Assembly (NCBI RefSeq): GCF_040784935.1
Contig: NZ_CP160680.1
Coordinates: 2,161,501-2,225,500, forward strand
Direction: 5' to 3'
Source of the DNA: Lewinella sp. LCG006
GTDB taxonomy: Bacteria; Bacteroidota; Bacteroidia; Chitinophagales; Saprospiraceae
DNA length: 64,000 bases
Program-made: the position numbers and the translations under genes
Shown: piece after piece, positions 51,687-62,900 of the stretch
Layout of the letters: every line of letters starts with the position of its first letter
Numbering within the stretch: position 1 is the first letter of the stretch
The notes under the pieces: model-generated
The model's database searches: none
Told to the model about the DNA's origin: nothing
Seen by the model: only the letters and a program-made list of their open reading frames with translations

Positions 51687-52712
51687 TCACCATTCCGACT
51701 TCAAAACAACACCCGTTCCCGGTACATCGGCATAATGTAACTTCGCCTGGTCATCGATGACGACCCCTTTGGCTGGATCTCTAGCTAGCAAAAGTGCACC
51801 ATCCATGTCTACGTAATCGAGAAGGGGTGCAATGTGTGCAATCGCAGAGATACCGACGGAGCTTTCCGTCATACAGCCCATCATGATTTTCAACCCTAAG
51901 GCTCTGGCTTCTTTAATCATGCGGCGAGCAGGCGTGAGCCCACCACATTTTACCAACTTGATGTTGATGCCGTCAAAGTGATTGGCACAACGCGCCACAT
52001 CGGCTTCCACATGACAGCTTTCATCCGCGATGATGGGTAATACACTTCCCTCCAGTGCTTTGCGATGGTCGGCCCAAGCGTCGGCTTTTTGGGGTTGTTC
52101 GATAAATTCTACCCCCAATTCTTTCAGCTCATGCGCATAGGCAATGGTTTGCTCAGCCGTCCAGCCGGTGTTTGCGTCTACGCGAAAAATAGCGTCGGTA
52201 TACGTTCGGAGGGTTCTTATAATTTCAAGATCATGGTCGGTACCCAGTTTTACCTTGTACAGCGGCCAGGGTTTTTCTTGAAGCTTGGCGACCATTTCGG
52301 GCAAGGGCGCCATGCCAATGGTAAAGCTGGTCGTTGGGGCCTTGGCAGGATCTAAACTCCACATTTCATACAGTGGCTTTCCATGCCGACGGGCCCACAA
52401 ATCATTAGCGGCCATATCCAAAGCACAACGCACAAAAGAATCGCCAGGGAGGCGTTGCTCCAATTCCACATAAAAAGATGCGGGCTCCGTGAGGGTATAA
52501 GTCTCCAGCCAGGGGCGTACCCGCTCTACCGCAGCCAACATCCCTGCCATGGTTACGCCATAATAAGTGGTGACGGTAGCCTCCCCATAGCCCTCATAGC
52601 CTTGCTCGTCCTGAAGGCGAATAATCATAGTGGGTTGCACCGTCCTCGACTCATGACTGATCGTGAAAGTGTGACGAAGAGGGAGGTCAAACTGGAAGAC
52701 TTTTATTTGCAT
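51687..52712 (-). CDS. Dipeptide epimerase, enolase superfamily
   Basis: 341 residues, full-length for the muconate-lactonizing subgroup of the enolase superfamily. Catalytic features are the KxK pair (YKVKLG, K153 and K155), metal ligands D179 (FRVDANTGW), E205 (EFIEQP) and D230 (IIADESC), and the second catalytic lysine in INIKLVKCGG (252-255). 'MGCMTESSVGISA' and 'YVDMDGALLLARDP' match L-Ala-D/L-Glu-type epimerases. The enzyme inverts the alpha carbon of the second residue of a dipeptide, usually in recycling peptidoglycan peptides. Precise specificity cannot be read from sequence alone. Confidence 0.92.
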   Translation of the reverse strand: MQIKVFQFDLPLRHTFTISHESRTVQPTMIIRLQDEQGYEGYGEATVTTYYGVTMAGMLAAVERVRPWLETYTLTEPASFYVELEQRLPGDSFVRCALDMAANDLWARRHGKPLYEMWSLDPAKAPTTSFTIGMAPLPEMVAKLQEKPWPLYKVKLGTDHDLEIIRTLRTYTDAIFRVDANTGWTAEQTIAYAHELKELGVEFIEQPQKADAWADHRKALEGSVLPIIADESCHVEADVARCANHFDGINIKLVKCGGLTPARRMIKEARALGLKIMMGCMTESSVGISAIAHIAPLLDYVDMDGALLLARDPAKGVVIDDQAKLHYADVPGTGVVLKSEW

Positions 52713-52751
52713 GAGATTTGTTTTTTATCTTTTTATAAAGAGCAACAAAAA

Positions 52752-52777
52752 AGCGCAACCCACGAATGAGTTGCGCT
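52752..52777 (-). terminator. Terminator of the first giant adhesin gene
   Basis: On the minus strand AGCGCAAC pairs with GTTGCGCT and is followed by six T residues. The hairpin lies about 40 bases past the adhesin stop and 40 bases before the epimerase start. Confidence 0.85.
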
Positions 52778-52814
52778 CAAAAATATAAGTTTAAGGCTTA
52801 AGAAACCATCTAAC

Positions 52815-55800
52815 TTAACGTAAAATCACAACCTCTTCTATCATCGGTTCAGCACCTGGTGTGTCTAAACGCAGCAGGTAAGTTCCAGCCGGATAAAGAC
52901 GGGTATCAATAGCACCCCCCTCTATTGGCCAATCCGCGTAGGTCTTTTGGTACACTACCTGCCCTAGCAGGCTGTAAATACTTACGGTTACCTTTTCTTC
53001 AGCAGCATTTACTGCTTTCACCATAAGCTGGTCACTCACCGGATTCGGGTACACATTCATGCTGAATGCGCCATCATTACCGTTTCCGGTAAAGTCTCCC
53101 TCGTCGTCAGAGAAGTCACAGACTACGGTTACTGAAGCGAGGTACTCACAACCGTTGGCATCGGTGATCAATACACTGAAGGTCTGCGTGATGTAACCCA
53201 TCGTGAACAGGATACCTGGAAGGGTAGGATCGGTCGTGATGTAGCCGTCTTCCAGCGGGAAGGTCAGCTGCCACTGGTAGGTGTAGGGCGGTGTGCCACC
53301 GGTAGGGGTCACGCCCAGACGGTTGTTGTCGCTGTTACACTCAATGACGGGGCCGCCGAAGCTGAAGGTAGCGTTGATGTCGTTGTTCACCACCAGGATG
53401 TTCTGGCTTACCGAGTTGGTATTGCCACAGCTATCGGAAGCTTTCCAGGTGCGAGTGATCAAAAGTCCCTCCGGCGTAGTCGTCGAAGTTTCGGAGAAGA
53501 TCACTTCCACTTCTTCGTCGTAATCATCGCTGGCAATGACGTTAGCTACTTCTGGTACCGCGGTACAGAATACATCCACATCATCCGGTACGTTGAAGAA
53601 GTCCGGTGCATTGTTGTCCACGTAGAAGACGGTCAGCTTAGCCGAGCTGGTGTTACCACAAGGATCAGTCGCGATAAATTTGTAGTCGTAGCGGGCCAGG
53701 TAACCATCAGCGGCACAATCGTCGGAAATGGTCGTTTCCACAATTACTTGTGCGGTAATGGAAGCACAGTTGTCCGTCACGGTCACATCGTCAGCAGTCA
53801 GGAACAGCGGATCGTTAGGATCACCAAGTCCGTCACCTACGGTAAGGAACAGTTCGTCACCACTTTCCAGACCAAAGACCAGGTCACTGGTGAATTCAAT
53901 TTCTGGCGCCACGTCGTCATCAAAGAAGACTTGCTGCGTCGCTACGGAAGTGTTGCCACAGGCATCTGTTGCTGTCCAGGTGCGGGTCAGTACTTCGCCG
54001 CAACCGCTTTCACTGCTCATCACTTCTTCAAAGAAGACCTGGGCCTGCTGGCCGGTACAGCCATCTACTGCCGTTACGACTACGTCGATGCCGGTATTGT
54101 TACACATATCGGCGGGTACGCCGCTGAATACGGGTCCTGCATTGTCGAGCACGATGATGCTCTGGACAAAGGTCGTTGCGTTGCCGCAATTGTCCGTCAC
54201 GGTCCAGGTGCGATCGTAAGCTACCGGGTTGGCCGCGCAGCTCACTTCGATGGGCGCACTGTCCACAAAGGTCATGCTGGCAATTTCGCCACAGGCATCC
54301 GTTGCTTCGATCATGGGGATCTCGTCGCCACAGTTCAGCGTCAGTTCGTTGGCACTGCTCACCACGGGTGGCGTCATGTCCACGAAGTCAATCGTAATGC
54401 TCAAATTAGAAGTGTTGCCACAAGCGTCAGTGGCCGTCACATTGAGGCGGTAGCGCGCGAAGTAGCCGTTTTCCTGACAGTCGCCCTCGTCCATGAGGTT
54501 GAGTTCGATGCTGGAGGAGCCGCTTCCGCAACCACTGCCCACACTGATGGCTGCTTCCAATTCCTCCACGGAGAAGGCAATGTCCTGATCACAATCCACG
54601 GGCAGTTGGATCAAATCACCGTCCATCACGTCCCCAATTTCTGGGTAGTCGATGGTGATGGTAGGTCCACTGGTGCCGTTGAGGCTGATGCGCTGGGTGT
54701 AAGAGGCACTGTTGCCACAGGCATCTTCTGCTGTCCAGGTACGCTCGATGTATTGGCCGCCGTCACAGTCAATCGGATCCGACTGGCTGAAGGTCAGCAC
54801 CGCCAATTCGCAGTCGTCTACGGCTTGTACATCCGCTACCGGAGGTAGGTTGTCCAGGCTGGCACAGGCATCTTCGGGTAGTCCCTGGAATACAGGAGCG
54901 GTTTCGTCCACGAGGAACCAATTGATGGTCGCTACGCTTTCGTTGCCACATTCGTCCTTGGTTTTCCAGGTACTTACGAAATGACCAGAGTAACCGTACT
55001 CCTGACAATCGAAATTACCCATGTCTTCCAAGGAATAACTCACTTCCGTCTGGCCGCTGCAATTGTCAAAAGCAAGGGCGCTGTTGGCAATGATCTGGGA
55101 GATGTTGCCGTATTCGGAACATTCCACAAACACATCCTGTCCTGGTTGGTACTGATCAATGTATTCGTCGGTAAACTCTATGACGGGTGGGGTGGTGTCT
55201 TCCACGGTTACGATCTGCGTTTCTACGCTCGTGTTGCCACAGCCGTCCGAAGCCAGCCAGGTACGCGTCAGGGTGTAGTTGTTGGGGCAGTCGCCGTCGG
55301 TACGTACTTCGTTGAAATTGTAGATCACTTCCGAACAGGAGTCAAACGCTTCCAGCTGAGGCACGGGAGCGGTCTCATCGCACTCGATGGTCACATCAGC
55401 AGGCGAAGAGGTAAACGCCGGTGGCGTCGTATCGATGATCTCGGTGAAGAGGGTGTAGACGGTCGTGTTGCCACAAATATCCTGCACGGTAAACACCTGC
55501 TGCCAACGCGTAAGTACATTGCCCACACAGGGGCCGTCGTACAGTTGTGTCAAGACCTCCGTAATTCCGGCAAAATCGATAGCGGAGCAGTTGTCAGAAA
55601 TCGTCAGTTCGCTAATATCGATCAAGGGATCCCAAGTCGTCGAAGGTAGATCACACTCTACGACATAAGTACCTCCGTCAGGAATACCATTGAAGCTCAC
55701 CTCGGGGCCAGTATTGTCGATGAAGGTGTAGTTGCACACGAAAGGCTCGGAGAAGTTACCACAACCATCGTCCGCAATGAAGGTAATGGTGATAACGCGG

Positions 55801-58800
55801 CTACAAGTGCCATCGTCCACCACGGTGATGTCATCGACGGTGATGGTCAAATCGCCTTCGGCGGTGCAGTTGTCACCTACACAACCTTGGAGTGGGAGAA
55901 TATCAACGCCACCTACCGTCCAGCCGGTAAACACGTCGATCTCATCGCCTTCGTTGAGGGAGATGGTGGCATCGGCGGGGCAGACGTTGCCATCTTCTGT
56001 CGTAAATACCGCATCAATCTGGCAAGCCAGGTCGAAGACTGGGGCAGTATCATCAATGAAGGTGTAGTTGCATACGAAAGGTTCAGAAACGTTGCCACAG
56101 CCGTCGTCGGCCAGGAAGGTGATCGTAATGGTCCGGCTACAGGAACTTTCGTCCACCACGGTAATATCATCTACGGTGATAGTCAAATCCCCTTCGTTGG
56201 TACAGTTATCACCTACACAGCCTTGGAGGGGGAGAATATCAACGCCTCCCACCGTCCAGCCGGTGAAAACGTCAATCTCATCGCCTTCGTTGAGGGAGAT
56301 GGTGGCGTCGGCGGGGCAGACGTTGCCATCTTCAGTAAAGAAAGTAGCGTCAATCTGGCAAGCCAGATCAAAAACGGGTGCGGTGTCATCAAGGAAAGTG
56401 TAGTTGTGGATGAAAGGATCAGAGAAGTTGCCAGATTCATCCTCGGCGATAAAAGTGACGGTAATCATGCGACTACAGCTACTCTCATCTACAACTGCTA
56501 TATCATCAACATGGATAATCAGATCAGCGTCGTCGGTACAATTATCAGACACACAGCCTTCTAATGATGAAATATCAACACCACCAACCATCCAACCGTC
56601 AGCGATGGTGAGTTCATCTCCCTCGTTCAAAGAAATCATGGCAGCTGCAGGACAAGTTCCAACGGTTTCCGTAGTAAATACAGCATCAACTTGGCAAGAC
56701 AGATCGAATACCGGAATTTCTACATCATTAACGATTACATCAAAGGTACATTCGTCGGTAAGGCCAGCAGCATCAGTTGCGGTAACGGTGACCGTTGTGG
56801 TGCCTACTTCGAAGAAACTGCCAGAGGCAGGGTTACTTGTTACCGTAGCCCCCGGGCAATTATCGGAAACATCAAAAGCAAAGGTAACCACTGCTCCGCA
56901 GGCACCAGAATCGTTGTCGGCCGTAATATCTGCGCCAGGGCAGGTAGCTACTGGGGCTTGGGTATCATTAACGGTCACATTGAAGGTACAAACATCCGTT
57001 TTACCTACGGCATCGGTAGCCGTTACGGTAACTGTAGTCATTCCTATAGGAAATAAACTACCTGAAAGTGGATCACTGCTCACGCTTACGCCGGGTCGAT
57101 CATCGGTTGCATCAATGTTGAAAGTAACAATTGCATCACACCGTCCAGCCGTATTACCGATTGTAATATTGCCGGGGCAAATAGCTACCGGATCTTCCGT
57201 ATCAGGAGGCTCCACTGTTGCACAGCTAGCTAACTCAGAGGTATTGGAAGTAGCAGGATCAATCTGAAGGGCGGTAACAATGGCTCCTGCCGGTAGACTT
57301 ACGGGTATCACCCAATCACCGGTACCATTGGCCGTTGTTGTTTGCAGGTAGTCGCCCTGGCAAACAGCAGAACCCGGGCAGGCCGTATTGTCTTGCACAT
57401 AAAGTTCTACAAGTGCATTAGGTGACGCAGTTCCACTGATTTCATTGGTAACTGCACTCGTAATAATTGGTGGCTGGATTCCCGCATTAGCCCCTTCAAG
57501 ATTATTTATAGGAGAAACATTACAACGAAAATGATTTTCGGAGTATAAATTTTGTTGCGTACCTGGAACAAAAGCCCGAATTCCGTCCTTATTAAAGGCA
57601 ATCGTATTCGATACAATACTGTTATTGCTCGACCCTTGCATGAAGACACCATTGTTAACTGGATTACCATAATCGGCCCCATTAGCATCGGTGCCGATAT
57701 AGTTGTTTTCGATGGTATTGCCAGAGACACTCGCGTTAAGTAGTACTATAAGTCCAGCGGTAGGGATGTTTGTAGAACCGATGGTGTTTTCTCTGATGAC
57801 GTACCCAGTAGTAACAAACTGTAACCAAATGCCGGCAGTTCCTTGGGTACCAACTATCCCGTTTTCATCAATATTAATGATATTATTTTCAACACGACCA
57901 TTGATACTGCCGGTAGATTCAATTTGCGCTGCACCATTATTGACGACAACATTATTCCTGATCGTCGCACCATCACAGTTGAATAGGATGATACCATTCC
58001 TGACACAATTGACCACTTTCAGGCCCTGAACAATGCTGTTATCACTGGTTACACTAATCCCATCAAACCCAACATTTGTACCATCAATGGTAATCAATGG
58101 CGTACCGGCATAGCCCGGCTGTGAGGTTCCATCTATGATAATACCTGCATCACTAATAGCGGGCAAACCGGTAAGTGGCGTAATCGTCTGAGGACCGCCC
58201 CCATTAATATTGAAGGTGATATTGTCGATAGCGGGGTTAGCGTTGACAGCAGTTATCGCTGCACGCAGGCTACCGGGGCCGCTATCGTTGGTGTTGGTGA
58301 CGACCAGCTGCACTGTTGTACAGCCAGCTAACTCAGAGGTGTTGGAAGTAGCAGGATCAATCTGAAGGGCGGTAACAATGGCTCCTACCGGCAGACTCAC
58401 GGGCATCACCCAATCACCGGTGCCATTGGCCGTTGTTGTTTGCAGGTAGTCGCCCTGGCAAACAGCAGAACCCGGGCAGGCCGTATTGTCTTGCACATAA
58501 AGTTCTACAAGTGCATTAGGTGACGCAGTTCCACTGATTTCATTGGTAGCAGCAATAGTAATAGTTGGTGGCTGGATTCCCGCATTAGCCCCGTCAAGAT
58601 TATTTATAGGAGAAACATTACAACGAAAATGATTTTCGGAGTATAAATTTTGTTGCGTACCTGGAACAAAAGCCCGAATTCCGTCCTTATTAAAGGCAAT
58701 CGTATTCGATACAATACTGTTATTGCTCGACCCTTGCATGAAGACACCATTGTTAACTGGATTACCATAATCGGCCCCATTAGCATCGGTGCCGATATAG

Positions 58801-59465
58801 TTGTTTTCGATGGTATTGCCAGAGACACTCGCGTTAAGTAGTACTATAAGTCCAGCGGTAGGGATGTTTGTAGAACCGATGGTGTTTTCTCTGATGACGT
58901 ACCCAGTAGTAACAAACTGTAACCAAACGCCGGCAATTCCTTGGGTACCAACTATCCCGTTTTCATCAATATTAATGATATTATTTTCAACACGACCATT
59001 GATACTGCCGGAAGATTCAATTTGCGCTGCACCATTATTGACGACAACATTGTTCCTGATCGTCGCACCATCACAGTTGAATAAGATGATACCACTCCTG
59101 CCAAAATTGACCACTTTCAGGCCCTGAACGATGCTGTTATCACTGGTTACACTAACCCCATCAAGCGTAACGTTTATACCATCAATGGTAATCAATGGCG
59201 TACCGGCATAGCCCGGCTGTGAGGTTCCATCTATGACAATATCTGCATCACTAATAGCGGGCAAACTGGTAAGTGGCGTAATCGTCTGAGGGCCGCCCCC
59301 ATTAATATTGAAGGTGATATTGTCGGTAGCGGGGTTAGTGTTGACAGCAGTTATCGCTGCACGCAGGCTACCGGGGCCGCTGTCATTGGTATTGGTGACG
59401 ACAACTTGCGCCATCATCCACAAGGGGATAAAAAAGGAAAGTAAGAAAAGGTGTAATCTAAGCAT
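52815..59465 (-). CDS. Giant T9SS adhesin: duplicated beta-helix plus HYR/Ig-like modules
   Basis: 2,216 residues, signal peptide (MLRLHLFLLSFFIPLWMMAQ). Residues ~21-752 are two nearly identical 366-residue copies of a right-handed beta-helix domain, each opening with 'VVTNTNDSGPGSLRAAITAVN'. Residues ~755-930 are HYR domains ('DTEDPVAICPGNIT', 'VTVTATDA.G.TD.CTF.V.VND'). Three ~105-residue repeats follow ('DTAPVFDLACQIDA.F.TEDGNVCPADATISLNEGDE'). Then comes a long series of 'TWTA.D.CGNT' Ig-like modules, to ~2090. A T9SS sorting domain ends it ('SMNVYPNPVSDQLMV', 'SLLGQVVYQ', 'YPAGTYLLRLD'). Likely a surface adhesin or matrix protein. No enzymatic domain seen. Confidence 0.93.
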   Translation of the reverse strand: MLRLHLFLLSFFIPLWMMAQVVVTNTNDSGPGSLRAAITAVNTNPATDNITFNINGGGPQTITPLTSLPAISDADIVIDGTSQPGYAGTPLITIDGINVTLDGVSVTSDNSIVQGLKVVNFGRSGIILFNCDGATIRNNVVVNNGAAQIESSGSINGRVENNIINIDENGIVGTQGIAGVWLQFVTTGYVIRENTIGSTNIPTAGLIVLLNASVSGNTIENNYIGTDANGADYGNPVNNGVFMQGSSNNSIVSNTIAFNKDGIRAFVPGTQQNLYSENHFRCNVSPINNLDGANAGIQPPTITIAATNEISGTASPNALVELYVQDNTACPGSAVCQGDYLQTTTANGTGDWVMPVSLPVGAIVTALQIDPATSNTSELAGCTTVQLVVTNTNDSGPGSLRAAITAVNANPAIDNITFNINGGGPQTITPLTGLPAISDAGIIIDGTSQPGYAGTPLITIDGTNVGFDGISVTSDNSIVQGLKVVNCVRNGIILFNCDGATIRNNVVVNNGAAQIESTGSINGRVENNIINIDENGIVGTQGTAGIWLQFVTTGYVIRENTIGSTNIPTAGLIVLLNASVSGNTIENNYIGTDANGADYGNPVNNGVFMQGSSNNSIVSNTIAFNKDGIRAFVPGTQQNLYSENHFRCNVSPINNLEGANAGIQPPIITSAVTNEISGTASPNALVELYVQDNTACPGSAVCQGDYLQTTTANGTGDWVIPVSLPAGAIVTALQIDPATSNTSELASCATVEPPDTEDPVAICPGNITIGNTAGRCDAIVTFNIDATDDRPGVSVSSDPLSGSLFPIGMTTVTVTATDAVGKTDVCTFNVTVNDTQAPVATCPGADITADNDSGACGAVVTFAFDVSDNCPGATVTSNPASGSFFEVGTTTVTVTATDAAGLTDECTFDVIVNDVEIPVFDLSCQVDAVFTTETVGTCPAAAMISLNEGDELTIADGWMVGGVDISSLEGCVSDNCTDDADLIIHVDDIAVVDESSCSRMITVTFIAEDESGNFSDPFIHNYTFLDDTAPVFDLACQIDATFFTEDGNVCPADATISLNEGDEIDVFTGWTVGGVDILPLQGCVGDNCTNEGDLTITVDDITVVDESSCSRTITITFLADDGCGNVSEPFVCNYTFIDDTAPVFDLACQIDAVFTTEDGNVCPADATISLNEGDEIDVFTGWTVGGVDILPLQGCVGDNCTAEGDLTITVDDITVVDDGTCSRVITITFIADDGCGNFSEPFVCNYTFIDNTGPEVSFNGIPDGGTYVVECDLPSTTWDPLIDISELTISDNCSAIDFAGITEVLTQLYDGPCVGNVLTRWQQVFTVQDICGNTTVYTLFTEIIDTTPPAFTSSPADVTIECDETAPVPQLEAFDSCSEVIYNFNEVRTDGDCPNNYTLTRTWLASDGCGNTSVETQIVTVEDTTPPVIEFTDEYIDQYQPGQDVFVECSEYGNISQIIANSALAFDNCSGQTEVSYSLEDMGNFDCQEYGYSGHFVSTWKTKDECGNESVATINWFLVDETAPVFQGLPEDACASLDNLPPVADVQAVDDCELAVLTFSQSDPIDCDGGQYIERTWTAEDACGNSASYTQRISLNGTSGPTITIDYPEIGDVMDGDLIQLPVDCDQDIAFSVEELEAAISVGSGCGSGSSSIELNLMDEGDCQENGYFARYRLNVTATDACGNTSNLSITIDFVDMTPPVVSSANELTLNCGDEIPMIEATDACGEIASMTFVDSAPIEVSCAANPVAYDRTWTVTDNCGNATTFVQSIIVLDNAGPVFSGVPADMCNNTGIDVVVTAVDGCTGQQAQVFFEEVMSSESGCGEVLTRTWTATDACGNTSVATQQVFFDDDVAPEIEFTSDLVFGLESGDELFLTVGDGLGDPNDPLFLTADDVTVTDNCASITAQVIVETTISDDCAADGYLARYDYKFIATDPCGNTSSAKLTVFYVDNNAPDFFNVPDDVDVFCTAVPEVANVIASDDYDEEVEVIFSETSTTTPEGLLITRTWKASDSCGNTNSVSQNILVVNNDINATFSFGGPVIECNSDNNRLGVTPTGGTPPYTYQWQLTFPLEDGYITTDPTLPGILFTMGYITQTFSVLITDANGCEYLASVTVVCDFSDDEGDFTGNGNDGAFSMNVYPNPVSDQLMVKAVNAAEEKVTVSIYSLLGQVVYQKTYADWPIEGGAIDTRLYPAGTYLLRLDTPGAEPMIEEVVILR
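57216..59411. repeat. Two 1,098-bp tandem coding repeats
   Basis: The two beta-helix copies occupy about 57216-58313 and 58314-59411, in register at exactly 1,098 bp (366 codons). They are almost identical at the DNA level: within 57506-57730 and 58604-58828 the translation of even the non-coding strand is the same. Differences concentrate near the copy ends. This implies a recent in-frame duplication or ongoing conversion. Confidence 0.85.
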
Positions 59466-59549
59466 AGTATAAAGTTTTAGTCTTTTGTATTATCTACTGA
59501 TCTTTCACAAGCGAAAGGTTAGACCATAGTTCAAATTTACAGCTAGCAT

Positions 59550-59813
59550 TTAACTACTATTAAGCTGCTGTCCGAGCGGTAGGCCTGTCTTTCCGAGCGG
59601 CAAGTCAGACAAACCAGACGGTGTGTTATTGGCCGACGTTATCGGAGAAGATTTGATATTTGCCAGTTTGTAGCGCGTTTCGTTGTCAGCTGTTGTACGT
59701 TGTAAGAGACCTTGATAAATCGCCAGTTCTGTATTGAAAGCAGTCATGCCTGTAATGGTCTGATCCAGTACCTGATCTGTTGCTCGGAGCTGGGTGAGCA
59801 GCCGCTGCCCCAC
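59550..59813 (-). pseudogene. Possible gene remnant between the two adhesin genes
   Basis: An open frame ending at 59550 stretches back to a stop at 59886-59888, with a GTG at 59813 as the only likely start. The predicted peptide (LTQLRATDQVLDQTITGMTAF... then QRTTADNETRYKLANI) has protein-like composition and helix periodicity, unlike a random shadow. It has no signal peptide or known motif and partly overlaps the terminator hairpin of the upstream adhesin gene. It may be the 3' end of a lost gene. Support is weak. Confidence 0.3.
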
Positions 59814-59871
59814 TCCATTGCCGGAAGCTTGAGAAGTAAGCTGCGTAATTTCAGTCCAGGTGGTACATAAT

Positions 59872-59901
59872 GGAGCGCAACTCCATCAAGAGTTGCACTC
59901 C
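59872..59901 (-). terminator. Terminator-like hairpin of the second adhesin gene
   Basis: GGAGTGCAACTC and GAGTTGCGCTCC on the minus strand pair with one mismatch around a 6-base loop. It stands 55 bases behind the adhesin stop. The stem core resembles that of the terminator at 52752-52777 behind the paralogous gene. Confidence 0.7.
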
Positions 59902-59956
59902 AAACAAGCTATGGGTTTAAGACATTTCAACGTGAGGCTTTAAGGCAAAACTTACT

Positions 59957-62900
59957 TTAATGAAATACCACAAACTCTTGCACCATCGGCTCCGCTTCTC
60001 GCGTTTCAAAACGCAGTACATACGTACCTTCCGGATACGCCCGGGTGTCGAGCATGATCCCTTCAAATGGCCACTGCTCGTAAGTTGCCTGGTAAATAAC
60101 TTGCCCTAAAAGGCTGTACACACTCACCTTGACCTGCGTTTCCGCAAACCCTACTGCTTTAACCTTAATCTGGTCAGTCGCAGGATTGGGGTAGACACTC
60201 ATCTCATCCAGGCCGTTGCCATTGCTGCTAATCAGGCCTTCTTCGCCAGAGTAGTCACAAACAATGGTCACAGATGCCACTAGTTCACAACCATTCGCGT
60301 CCGTGATCAGCACCGTAAACGTTTGGGTGATGTAGCCCATCGTGAACAGGATACCCCGTCGGGTAGGATCACTGGTAATGTAACCATCTTCTAAAGGAGA
60401 CGTTAGTTGCCAAGCGTAGCTGTAAGGGGCTGTACCACCATTGACCGTCACGCCCAGGCGATTGTTCTGACTATTACATTCAATGATATTCCCAAAGCTG
60501 AAGGAGGCTGTGAGGTCGTTGTTGGCGACCAAAATTTGCTGCTCTGCTGTGCTGGTATTGCCACAATCATCCGTCGCGGTCCAAGTGCGGGTAATCAGTA
60601 AACCACTTGGCGTACTTGCCTGTGTTTCGGTGAAGATCACGTCCACTTCTTCGTCGAAGTCGTCGCTCACTTGTACGTTTGCTACTTCGGGTACATCGTC
60701 ACAGAAGACGGTGACATCTGCTGGCACATTGAAAAAATCAGGGGCGTTGCCATCAACGTAAAAGACCGTAAGGCTCCTCTTCGCCGAGTTGCCACAGGGG
60801 TCGGTCGCTGTCCATCTGTAATTGTACCGTGCAAGAAAACCATCTGCTGCACAATCTTCCGAGATAGTGGTCGTAACATTCACTATGCTCGCAATATCCG
60901 AAGCACAGTTATCCGTTACACTCACCGCATCAGCTGTGAAAATCAATGGATCATTAGGATCTCCAAAACCGTCGCCTACGGACAGGAACAGCTCGTCGCC
61001 ACTTTCCAGCCCTACCAACAATGGATGGTTAAAGCTGATCATTGGCGCATTGTTATCCATAAAGAACACTTGCTGGGTAGCCGTGGAGGTATTGCCGCAA
61101 ACATCAGTGGCCGACCAGGTGCGGGTGAGCACCTGTCCACAACCGGGCTCGTTGCTCATCACCTCGCTCAGGGTCACCTCCGCAGGCATACCAGAGCAAG
61201 CATCAAAAGCGGTTACATTCGCCGTCAGCGTGGTGGTGTTGCAAGCATCAGCAGGAACGCCGCTGAATACCGGCCCACTAAGATCGACCACATTGATGAT
61301 CTGGGTAAAGGTGGTCGTATTGCCACATAAATCACTCACCGTCCAGACTCTTTCTATCACTTGCGGATCACTGGCACAACCTCCCACAATGGGCGCACTG
61401 TCTACGTAAGTCGTAATGTCGATATCACCACAAGCATCTTCGGCAACCAGAGTAGGAATATCCTCCCCACAGTTGACGGTAATCATTGCTGCCCCCATTA
61501 CGACGGGCGGTGTAGTATCCACAAAATCAATCATCAGACCGAAATTGGCCGTATTTCCGCAAGCATCCTCTGCTATCACGTTCAGGCGATAACGAGCCAC
61601 GTAGCCGTCTTCCCGACAGTCGCCTTCATCCTGCAAGTTGAGCTCAATGCTGAAAGTTGTGGTGCTACATCCATCTTCCACCTGAATGGCCGCTTCCAAA
61701 TCAGCTATAGATAATTCGACGGGCTGGTTACAATCAATCGGCAACTCGATTTGATCACCATCGGCGACGACACTGATTCCCGGGTAGTCGATAGAGATGG
61801 TCGGGCTACTGGCGTCACTCAGGGTAATCCGCTGCGTAGCGGTAGCAGTATTGCCACACAAGTCCATCGCTGTCCAGGCGCGTTCTACGTACTGCCCGCC
61901 CTCGCAATCAATCGGATCAGACTGAGCGAAGGTGAGCGTGGCAAACTCGCAATCATCCACTGCTTGCACATTAGGAACGGGAGGTAAGGTACTTGCACAA
62001 ACGTCTTCAGGTATGCCTTGGAAAACAGGAGCAGTTTCGTCTACCAGGTACCAGTTGATGGTTGCCGTAGCGGTATTGCCGCATTCGTCCTTGCTCGTCC
62101 AGGTACTTATCAAGTGACCAGAATAACCGACTTCCAGACAATTGAAGGTGCCGAGGTCTTGCAATTCATAATCAACTTCCACCAGGCCACTACAGTTATC
62201 AATAGCGTACGCTGAATTGGCGATCAGCTGAGAGATGTTGCCATATTCAGAACACTCCACAAATACGTCCTGTCCTGGCTCGTACTGATTAATGTAGCCA
62301 TCGCTGAACTCGATCACCGGCGGGGTAGTATCTTCAAAGGTGACGACTTGTACTTCCGTCGTTGAATTACCACAGCCATCGGTAGCCGTCCAGGTACGGG
62401 TCAGGGTATAGTTGTTATGGCAGTCGCCATCGGTACGTACTTCCGTAAAGTTGTACACTACTTCAGAGCAGGAATCAAATGCCTGGAGATTTGGCAGGCC
62501 GATCTCAGCATCACATTCCACCGTATAATCGGTGGGTGAGAAATTGAATACCGGTGGCGTAGTGTCTACTACCGTGATGATCTGTACACAAGTGCTGGGA
62601 TTGCCACACGCATCAGTAGCCGTCCAGGTACGGGTAATCGTTTCGGTGTTGCCACAACCAGGGACCGTGTTGTCGCTGAAGGTAATCGCTACCGTGCCGC
62701 AAACGTCGGAGCCAGTGGCCATACCCGTAGCAGCAGGCGCTGTTGACATCCCGCATTCTACCGTAACGTCACCTGGGCAGGTGATGCTCGGGGGCGTGGT
62801 GTCTACTACCGTGATGATCTGTTCACTACTAGCCATATTCCCACACGCATCGGTCACTGTCCACGTCCGAGTGATGGTTTCGGTATTGCCGCAGCCTGGT

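Noticed and set aside
53748-54848. 366-codon plus-strand ORF opposite the giant adhesin
   Set aside because: It lies fully within the antisense of a strongly supported T9SS adhesin and has His/Arg/Val-rich shadow composition with no domain.
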